A stretch of DNA of 12,194 nucleotides, taken from Acidobacteriaceae bacterium. Lineage in GTDB: Bacteria > Acidobacteriota > Terriglobia > Terriglobales > Acidobacteriaceae. The notes below the pieces were generated by a model, which was not told the DNA's origin, did no database searches, and worked only from the letters and a program-made list of their open reading frames with translations. Every line of letters begins with the position of its first letter. Position 1 is the first letter of the stretch. Where the stretch lies: positions 1 to 12,194 of the forward strand of contig JARLFX010000241.1 of NCBI GenBank assembly GCA_031296355.1. Reading direction: 5' to 3'. Positions 6,706 to 12,194 of the stretch are shown piece by piece. A program made the position numbers and the translations under genes.

Positions 6706-8382
6706 CTAGGCTCTGATGTCTAGCCGCGCAGCATAGCCACCATCAATCACCTGTCCATCGCTACCTGCTATCTGCATCACTTCCACTGCATCATTCTTTG
6801 CATAGTGCGTACTGCGCCCTTCCTGTTGCTGGTTTCCCCTGGCGCCGCTGCCTGATTCTTCGCTCCCGCCTGTCATAGCCCCATTCTGTCCGCTGTCGTG
6901 GATGCGTACATCCATCGTCTGATTAGCACCCAGTCGCGCCTGCATCTCCGGCAGATGTGCTGTAATTGCCTTGGCCAGATCAGCGTGGTCGAGTGAAATT
7001 TGCGCCGAAAGCTCATCCCTCGTTGCCAACGTGTGAATCGATATCGCGCCGAACTCAGCCGAGCGCATGCCGACCCGCATCTCGCTCTGTCCAATACTTT
7101 GGATGAGCTTTGCGGCATTGATGACCGGCGTCTGCTGAACAACCGCTGCCTGCGGCATCGCAATGCTTGCATTACTCGTGTTTTCAGGAGCTTTGCGAGC
7201 TGAATCCGTTGCTGAAGTGGCCGGCACTGCCAGTTGCACGATGGCAGATTCAGGAACTCCCCTTACCGGCTCTGCGGCATGGGGAAGCAGAAGAGCCAGT
7301 TCCGGCGGTGCTCCTGCATCACTTTGCCCTTGCGATTTGTCATGTGTCGTCGGCTCCGGTTTCTGCACAGCTTGCGCAGAAACATCTTGATCTACGTTGT
7401 CGTACATATCATGTTGCGTTTCTGCAATGCCCTTACCTCGATCTGCGACACAGGCTTTCCCCATGATGACGGATCTCGTTGCCTGCCCTCGTACAACCCC
7501 ACTGGAACAGATATTTTTCGCGAGTTCCGGAGCAATAACGCTTACGCCTGCATGAGAAGCTTCGCCATCCTGCGGATTAGCTTGAGTTCGGTTGGCTGAG
7601 CTATCCGCAGACGTTGAAATTGTTTCAGTATCCTGCTCTGGCAGAGCTTCGTGTGCTGCAGAAACTTGCATCGGAGCGGCATTGTCTAGCTCCGCTTTAC
7701 GCACCGTAGCGACATCCTGCATAAAAGTTGTAACTATTGCATTTGCTGGAATCGCCTGCGCCGTCGTTGCGTCATCTTGCGTCGCAGCTTCGCCTTCCCC
7801 TTGTATTGGAAGAGTGTTCGCACCCGTGGAATCATTTTTTACTGCAACCAATATTGGGACTTCATCAGTGGGCTCTTGCGATGATTTGTCTATGAAACCT
7901 GCACGTACGGCAGTCCTGTCAAACGTTGGTAGCGCGGCAAGATTCTTCAGACTCGTAGTGGCGCCCTCTTGCTTCGGTTCCTCCGAGATCGCATTGCAGC
8001 AAACAGACGATGATGAAGCCACAGCTCCTTCCACGTCCCCGATCATCGCCTGCGCATCAAGCGCCGGCGGCACAAGGCTGTTGCCAGCCTCGAGCATCGT
8101 GGTCATGGTCAGCAAGGATGCAACAGGTGGCACGGAAAGCTTCGCCGTCTGCACAGGTTCTGCATTGGCGTCAGAATCAGCATTCACAGTCTTGCTCTTG
8201 CGAGCAATAGTAGGCGCCACAGCCGTGCCATTTGCCGTAGAACCTCCAGCAGGCGTTTGCGCTGCAAGAGCAAATGATTCGCCGAACGATACCGCAAGAT
8301 TCTCGCTACCTGCTGGCTTCCCTGCTCCTGCCGCATTGAGTCCGGCAGTCAGAGCTGAAGCGGAATGGGCTATTGCGATCAC
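6706..8382 (-). CDS. fliK: Hook-length control protein FliK
   Basis: FliK is secreted during hook growth as a molecular ruler and then triggers FlhB to switch export specificity. The product (558 residues from the chosen GTG) has a long, low-complexity Ala/Thr/Ser/Glu-rich region typical of the ruler part, and one conserved domain near residues 430-495: SEMRVGMRSAEFGAISIHTL, DELSAQISLDHADLAKAI, LPEMQARLGANQTMDVRIHD. This is the FliK C-terminal pattern of L-x-P-x-x-L-G-x-(V/I)-x-(V/I). A Gly/Gln/Ser-rich linker and a short tail (VEVMQIAGSDGQVIDGGYAA) follow. The start is uncertain: a TTG at 8415 would give 569 residues, but the GTG at 8382 makes a GTGA overlap with the stop of the small upstream ORF, which I prefer. 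Identity rests on the domain plus position ahead of flgD and flgE; the rest is not conserved. Confidence 0.88.
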   Translation of the reverse strand: MIAIAHSASALTAGLNAAGAGKPAGSENLAVSFGESFALAAQTPAGGSTANGTAVAPTIARKSKTVNADSDANAEPVQTAKLSVPPVASLLTMTTMLEAGNSLVPPALDAQAMIGDVEGAVASSSSVCCNAISEEPKQEGATTSLKNLAALPTFDRTAVRAGFIDKSSQEPTDEVPILVAVKNDSTGANTLPIQGEGEAATQDDATTAQAIPANAIVTTFMQDVATVRKAELDNAAPMQVSAAHEALPEQDTETISTSADSSANRTQANPQDGEASHAGVSVIAPELAKNICSSGVVRGQATRSVIMGKACVADRGKGIAETQHDMYDNVDQDVSAQAVQKPEPTTHDKSQGQSDAGAPPELALLLPHAAEPVRGVPESAIVQLAVPATSATDSARKAPENTSNASIAMPQAAVVQQTPVINAAKLIQSIGQSEMRVGMRSAEFGAISIHTLATRDELSAQISLDHADLAKAITAHLPEMQARLGANQTMDVRIHDSGQNGAMTGGSEESGSGARGNQQQEGRSTHYAKNDAVEVMQIAGSDGQVIDGGYAARLDIRA

Positions 8383-8543
8383 GCCATACTGAGTGCATTT
8401 AGCATGCCACGCCAAATAACGAGATCAACATCTTTTCCAGCCAGCAGAATCAATCCTTTAGCAATCTGCTGCGCTCGCGTAATCGCATGCCCGGCAGAAA
8501 TTACCTCTCCCTGCTCGGCAATCCTTGCCGTGTTGCTATGCAT
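8379..8543 (-). CDS. Small unknown protein between fliJ and fliK
   Basis: I do not recognise this gene. From the ATG at 8543 it would encode 54 residues, MHSNTARIAEQGEVISAGHA and onward, with a mostly helical second half (ITRAQQIAKGLILLAGKDVD and LVIWRGMLNALSMA) that may be amphipathic; there is no clear membrane span. The start lies inside the last codons of fliJ (8-base overlap), and an in-frame ATG at 8576 is also possible. The stop forms a GTGA overlap with the preferred fliK start, the same coupling used elsewhere in this cluster, which supports translation. No good ribosome site precedes the start, so it would depend on readthrough coupling from fliJ. In some operons motE lies here, but I see no MotE-like features. 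It may instead be a spurious reading through a 120-base spacer. Confidence 0.45.
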   Translation of the reverse strand: MHSNTARIAEQGEVISAGHAITRAQQIAKGLILLAGKDVDLVIWRGMLNALSMA

Positions 8544-8979
8544 GCAGATGCCGGCTGCGGGCGATATAGTTGTCATCCAGCATCATCTGTTCACGCCGTA
8601 TCAAGTCCAGCGCATACACTTCACGCTGCTGATTGTGCATCTCCGTCAACATCTCTCGATCTCGCCGCGCCGCTGCATACACTTCGAGTTGTTTATCCTT
8701 GAGCTGCTCCAGCGCTTCCAGTTGCTCTTCCAGTTCCTTGCGACCCTGCTGCAGCCCGCTCACCTCAGCGTAAACCGCCTGCACCCGCTTTCCGGTGACA
8801 GGTTTACTGAGCTCTTCCGCCCGTGTCGCATGTAACCGTATGATCTCGGCGTCGATCTCCGCGATGGTCTGAAGTGTTTGCGTGATCTTTTGCAGTATCT
8901 GTTGCAGCATGCGCTCCTCCCGCTCTTCGCGGATCAGTCGAAAACGCAAGACAGTAGCGAGTGAAAATCTGTAGGCCAT
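8536..8979 (-). CDS. fliJ: Flagellar export protein FliJ
   Basis: FliJ is the central stalk of the export ATPase: a coiled-coil that inserts into the FliI hexamer, contacts FlhA, and escorts chaperones. The product is 147 residues, the family's usual length. It begins MAYRFSLATVLRFRLIREER, matching the F-x-L-x-x-V-L-x-x-R pattern of FliJ, and is charged and alpha-helical throughout, with two long coiled-coil stretches at about 15-55 and 72-135 (GRKELEEQLEALEQLKDKQL). The start is one base after the fliI stop. Sequence conservation in this family is low, so position directly after fliI carries much of the assignment. Confidence 0.92.
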   Translation of the reverse strand: MAYRFSLATVLRFRLIREEREERMLQQILQKITQTLQTIAEIDAEIIRLHATRAEELSKPVTGKRVQAVYAEVSGLQQGRKELEEQLEALEQLKDKQLEVYAAARRDREMLTEMHNQQREVYALDLIRREQMMLDDNYIARSRHLHA

Positions 8980-8980
8980 A

Positions 8981-10291
8981 TCAGCTTGGGACCTCCATCA
9001 GGGATTGGACAACCGTGGGAAAAGCGAACACTTCTTCAGGCCGTTGATGCAGAAAGACATTCAACTGCGGCAATATCTCCACCGCGCGATCCAGCGTCAG
9101 GTCAGCGCCTTTCTGGTACGCGCCAATGCGAATCAGGTCTTCCGAGCGGCGGTACGATGAAAGCAGCATGCGCAGCGCCTTCGCCTTCTGCATATGCTGC
9201 TCAGACGCAACGTTGGGCATCAGTCGGCTCAGGCTCTCCAGTATCGAGATAGGCGGATAGTGATTTTGCATCGCCAGCGCCCTGTCCAGAATGATGTGCC
9301 CATCCAGCAGCGACCTTACCGTATCCGCAACTGGATCCTGCTGGTCGTCGCCCTCCATCAGCACCGTGTAGAACGCGGTGATACTACCGCTGTTGAAACA
9401 TCCCGCCCGCTCTACCAGCCGAGCCAGCATATTCAGAACCGAAGGCGTATACCCTTTCGCCGTCGGCGGTTCGCCTGCGGACAAACCAATCTCTCGCTGC
9501 GCCATGGCAAAGCGCGTCAGCGAATCCACTACCAGCAGCACGTTCTTTCCTGTGCCAGCAAAACATTCTGCAATCGCGGTGGCAGAGAGCGCTGCACGCA
9601 GTCGCAGCAGCGGCGACTGGTCCGAGGTTGACACCACCACCACCGAACGTCTGCGCCCCTCTTCCCCAATCACTTCCAGAAATTCGCCCACCTCGCGCCC
9701 GCGCTCTCCCACCAGCGCCAACACCGTCATGTCCGCGCTTGTCCCACGCGCCATCATCCCGAGCGTCGTGCTCTTGCCCACCCCGCTGCCGCCAAAGATG
9801 CCCAGGCGCTGCCCACGCCCGCACGTCACAAACGCATCCAGCGCCCGAATACCACAGCCGAGCGGCTCACGGATCGGCACACGCTCCAGCGGCAGCGGCG
9901 CGGAGCCGTCCACCAGCACCGTACGCTCGCCGCGATACTCCCCTTTCAAATCCAGCGGCACGCCTGTCGCATCAATCACCCGGCCCAGCAAATCGCTGCC
10001 TACTCGGATAGATGGGCGCATACCGCTCGCCTCAATGCGGTCGCCAAAACGAATTCCCTGTGGAGGCTCAACTGCCATCGAGAGCATGGTCGATCCGCGA
10101 AATCCAATCACCTCGCCGGAATATTTTCGATTCCTCGCGCCACGAATCTCACAGGATTCGCCGATGGAGCAAAATGGCCCCTCTGACTCAATCAGATTGC
10201 CCACCACCTGCAATACGCGCCCCCTCCAGCGCGGGGTGGACCCGCGCTTCAAGCGGTCAAAATATGGCGCAAGCAGGTGCGAGTCACTCAT
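8981..10291 (-). CDS. fliI: Flagellum-specific export ATPase FliI
   Basis: FliI is the hexameric ATPase at the base of the export apparatus that prepares substrates and chaperone complexes for the gate; it is related to the F1 beta subunit. The 436-residue protein shows GIFGGSGVGKSTTLG (Walker A, residues 164-178), GERGREV at 195-201, VLLVVDSLTRFAMAQRE (Walker B, 251-267) and PPTAKGYTPSVLNMLARLVE at 275-294, which is characteristic of FliI and its virulence homologues. The F1-family signature region reads PPISILESLSR at 346-356: the fourth position, normally Asp or Asn, is Ser. The catalytic Lys (173) and the Glu of GERGRE are present, so the enzyme should be active. The ATG overlaps the fliH stop (ATGA). 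Flanking fliH and fliJ exclude a true F1 ATPase subunit. Confidence 0.97.
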   Translation of the reverse strand: MSDSHLLAPYFDRLKRGSTPRWRGRVLQVVGNLIESEGPFCSIGESCEIRGARNRKYSGEVIGFRGSTMLSMAVEPPQGIRFGDRIEASGMRPSIRVGSDLLGRVIDATGVPLDLKGEYRGERTVLVDGSAPLPLERVPIREPLGCGIRALDAFVTCGRGQRLGIFGGSGVGKSTTLGMMARGTSADMTVLALVGERGREVGEFLEVIGEEGRRRSVVVVSTSDQSPLLRLRAALSATAIAECFAGTGKNVLLVVDSLTRFAMAQREIGLSAGEPPTAKGYTPSVLNMLARLVERAGCFNSGSITAFYTVLMEGDDQQDPVADTVRSLLDGHIILDRALAMQNHYPPISILESLSRLMPNVASEQHMQKAKALRMLLSSYRRSEDLIRIGAYQKGADLTLDRAVEILPQLNVFLHQRPEEVFAFPTVVQSLMEVPS

Positions 10292-10959
10292 CTGACGCGT
10301 GGCCTCTGCGCAAGCAGGTCAAAGAATCCCTGCTCTACTTCTTTCAGCTGCGCATCCATACTAAAATTCGCAACACCAAGATCGGTCTGCAATCTGCAGT
10401 CCCCTGCATTGAGATGTGCATCCTCCACCACCTCAACGCTGCACCCATTCATCGGATTCAGCAGCGCCTCCCGCCAACGCTCTGCCTCTCCAACAGGCAC
10501 GCGCACGCTCACACTCGATCCATCGTGCAATTTTCCAACGGCCATCCGCACCAGCGCAGCAATCAGCATTGGATCCACCTGGGCTTCGCGATGCAATATC
10601 TTTGCAGCAATAGCAAGTGCCAGGTGGACCACCTCCAGCTCTACGCGCGCGAAGTATTCTTGCCGTTCCTCTTGAAACAGTGCAACGGCCTGTCCAATCT
10701 TCGCAGCTTGCTCTGCCCGTTCCTTCTCCATCTCATCGCGAAGCCGCTTCTCGGTCTCTGCAATCGCATTAGCCGTAGCGCATCCCAGTAAATCCTCCAG
10801 CTCCCTGCCGGAAACGCCTTCCCGCCGTTCAGCATCACCGTGTGTACTCCCCACTGTTGCCGGCTCCAAGCCACCTGCAGCAGCAACATCGCGATACATC
10901 AGCACACTGACCGGCATCAACGATGCGTATCCTGCTTGATCACTAGACGACATACTCAT
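10288..10959 (-). CDS. fliH: Flagellar assembly protein FliH
   Basis: FliH dimers bind FliI, hold the ATPase in check, and link it to FliN at the C-ring. The 223-residue product has a variable N-terminus, a charged helical centre at about 65-110 (AETEKRLRDEMEKERAEQAA, ALFQEERQEYFARVELEVV), and a more conserved C-terminal domain containing HLALAIAAKILHREAQVDP, IAALVRMAVGKLHDGSSVSV and CRLQTDLGVANFSMDAQLKE, which fits FliH and the related V/F-type stator E subunit. The start, ATG at 10959, has GAGGGA just upstream and overlaps the fliG coding end by 17 bases; an in-frame ATG at 10953 is an alternative. Assigned from the C-terminal domain and its place between fliG and fliI. Confidence 0.92.
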   Translation of the reverse strand: MSMSSSDQAGYASLMPVSVLMYRDVAAAGGLEPATVGSTHGDAERREGVSGRELEDLLGCATANAIAETEKRLRDEMEKERAEQAAKIGQAVALFQEERQEYFARVELEVVHLALAIAAKILHREAQVDPMLIAALVRMAVGKLHDGSSVSVRVPVGEAERWREALLNPMNGCSVEVVEDAHLNAGDCRLQTDLGVANFSMDAQLKEVEQGFFDLLAQRPRVR

Positions 10960-11956
10960 CGCTTCCCTCGCCCTTCAATACGATCTTTCCTTCAGCTTCC
11001 AGTTTTCGCGCTAGCGCCACGATCTCCGCCTGCGCCTTCACGACTTCCTTACTGCGAATTGGCCCCAGCGATTCCACATCTTCCTTCAGCATCTCCACTG
11101 CTCGCGAAGACATGGTACGAAAGAAATGATTCTTCAGGTCGTCACTCGTCCCCTTCAGCGCAGTTGCCAGCACACGCTTGTCGACCAGCGCCATTAGTTC
11201 CCGTATCTGCGCCTCGTCCACTTCGATCAGGTCGGCAAAGGTAAACATCAGGTCACGAATACTGATGGCAAGCGACGGTTCTTCGCTCTCAATCCGCTCC
11301 AGAATCTCCTGCGCCACACTGCCATCCACGCAATTCATAATGTCTGCAACACTTTGAAATCCTGAATAAGCTCGCTTGCCTTGTTCGCCGACAGCCTTCA
11401 GCCGTCGGCTCAGCACCATCGATACCCGCTCCGCCATCTCCGGCGAGAACCGCTGCAGCGCAGCCAGCCGTTGCACTGCCTCAGAACGCAGCTCTTTCGG
11501 AAGATTCATCAGCAATGCAGATGCCTGCCGGTCGCTCAGCTGCCCGAGTATCAACGCAACCGCCTGCGGATGTTCGCTCTCCAGAAATCGCGCCAGCTTC
11601 TGCGGATCGGCACGCTGCAAAGCCTCCAGCGGATGCTCTTCCCGCGCCTTCACCAGCCGCTGCAGGCGAGCCACCGCGTCCTGCTCGCCAAACGCTTTGA
11701 TCATCATGCGACGCGCCATATCCTGCCCCCCTTGCATCTGGAATCCTTCGCCCTGCGTCATGCCCTGGTACTCTTCAAATATTTGCAGCGAGAGCTCTGC
11801 TGGCACCTGTCCCAGCCGCGCCACTTCATCGGCCACGCACTGCAGTTCATCATCATGCAGATTGCGCAGGACGATCGCCGCGGATTCATCCCCCAGCATC
11901 GTCAATAGGATGGCCGCCTTGCGCGCTCCGCTCACGCTCGATTTCGCCATGGCCAT
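10943..11956 (-). CDS. fliG: Flagellar motor switch protein FliG
   Basis: FliG is the rotor protein that transmits torque from the MotA/MotB stators and, through FliM, sets the direction of rotation. From the ATG at 11956 it has 337 residues, near the enteric length of 331. Landmarks are the N-terminal GARKAAILLTMLGDESAAIV (binds FliF), the EHPQ motif at 128-131, MFTF at 237-240, and the torque helix with charged residues K268, R285, E292, D293 and R301, equivalent to the functional charged residues of the E. coli protein. The start overlaps the fliF stop by one base (TGATG) after an AGGAGGGGG site; a GTG at 11959 has slightly better spacing. A longer reading from 11980 would begin upstream of that ribosome site and is rejected. 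Confidence 0.97.
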   Translation of the reverse strand: MAMAKSSVSGARKAAILLTMLGDESAAIVLRNLHDDELQCVADEVARLGQVPAELSLQIFEEYQGMTQGEGFQMQGGQDMARRMMIKAFGEQDAVARLQRLVKAREEHPLEALQRADPQKLARFLESEHPQAVALILGQLSDRQASALLMNLPKELRSEAVQRLAALQRFSPEMAERVSMVLSRRLKAVGEQGKRAYSGFQSVADIMNCVDGSVAQEILERIESEEPSLAISIRDLMFTFADLIEVDEAQIRELMALVDKRVLATALKGTSDDLKNHFFRTMSSRAVEMLKEDVESLGPIRSKEVVKAQAEIVALARKLEAEGKIVLKGEGSDEYVV

Positions 11957-12194
11957 CACTTCGCCCCCTCCTGCAGCCATGCGCGCACCGCGGTCGTACT
12001 GTTTTCCGGTTCCGCTTTTACAAATTCAGCAAGTTGCTTCTTCAGCATCAGTGAGCGCTGCGCCGTGGACTCGGGCAAAGCAGCAGACTCAAGCTCCAGA
12101 TCTCGCCCCCTCAGTGCAAGCTGCGCAGCATCCGATATCGCAAAAGCGCGCTTCTGAATAGGGCGGAACATCAGCACATAGACCAGCAAAAACA
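11956..12194 (-). CDS. fliF: Flagellar MS-ring protein FliF, C-terminal end (5' part beyond window)
   Basis: FliF forms the MS-ring in the inner membrane, the base on which rotor and export gate are built. Only the last 78 residues are in the window. They begin inside a hydrophobic segment ending LLVYVLMFRPIQKR, which matches the second membrane helix of FliF and its following Arg-Pro turn. The cytoplasmic tail follows and ends KKQLAEFVKAEPENSTTAVR, then AWLQEGAK, the conserved FliG-binding motif (F-x-x-x-x-P-x-x-x-A-x-x-x-R-x-W-L). The stop overlaps fliG. The reading frame stays open to the window edge, so no start is called. Confidence 0.92.
   Translation of the reverse strand, partial: FLLVYVLMFRPIQKRAFAISDAAQLALRGRDLELESAALPESTAQRSLMLKKQLAEFVKAEPENSTTAVRAWLQEGAK

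Noticed and set aside
7592..8392. A 266-codon plus-strand frame opposite fliK
   Set aside because: Antisense to the low-complexity part of fliK; the Ala/Ser-rich product merely reflects that composition.
9378..10295. A 305-codon plus-strand frame opposite fliI
   Set aside because: It is antisense to a fully conserved ATPase gene; the product is Ser/Pro/Arg-rich and of no known family, as expected of a shadow frame.
11376..12161. A 261-codon plus-strand frame opposite fliG and fliF
   Set aside because: Cys/Ser/Arg-rich shadow of two conserved genes.
1..12194. A virulence-type (non-flagellar) type III secretion system
   Set aside because: The hook protein, hook cap, FliK, FliG and FliN-type rotor genes in one cluster identify a flagellum.

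Overview
The whole window is one flagellar gene cluster read on the minus strand. From right to left, in the direction of transcription, it runs fliF (3' end only), fliG, fliH, fliI, fliJ, a small unknown ORF, fliK, flgD, flgE, a gap of about 230-290 bp, fliN, fliO, fliP, fliQ, fliR, flhB, flhA (5' part only). Every ORF I accept on the plus strand would be antisense to one of these genes, so I list none.

The organism is a motile Gram-negative-type bacterium of moderate GC content. The compact order, with fliN-fliO-fliP-fliQ-fliR-flhB-flhA directly behind flgE, is not the usual enteric or alphaproteobacterial arrangement. It would fit an acidobacterium, but this is a low-confidence inference from gene order and general sequence feel; there is no rRNA or other marker in the window.

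Layout. Positions 8981-12194 encode the basal-body and rotor side: the MS-ring (FliF), the torque-generating rotor protein (FliG), and the export ATPase with its regulator (FliH, FliI). Positions 6155-8979 encode the export chaperone/stalk (FliJ), an unknown 54-residue ORF, the hook-length ruler (FliK) and the hook cap (FlgD). Positions 4881-6155 encode the hook protein (FlgE). Positions 1-4593 encode a C-ring/SpoA protein (FliN) and the export gate (FliO, FliP, FliQ, FliR, FlhB, FlhA). Together the products build the rotor, the export apparatus and the hook. Most junctions overlap by 1-4 bases (TAATG, TGATG, ATGA, GTGA), which points to a long, translationally coupled transcript.

The only non-coding stretch of note lies between flgE and fliN. 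It contains no recognisable gene. It does hold a perfect 8-bp-stem hairpin and two copies of a TTAA-type repeated motif, so it is the best place to look for an internal control point. Less ordinary coding details are a short FlgD lacking its usual C-terminal domains, a FliO without an obvious membrane helix, a FliI with Ser in place of the usual acidic/amide residue in the ATPase signature, and the small ORF coupled to fliK. I see no sign of a new biological system, mobile element, CRISPR array or RNA gene.
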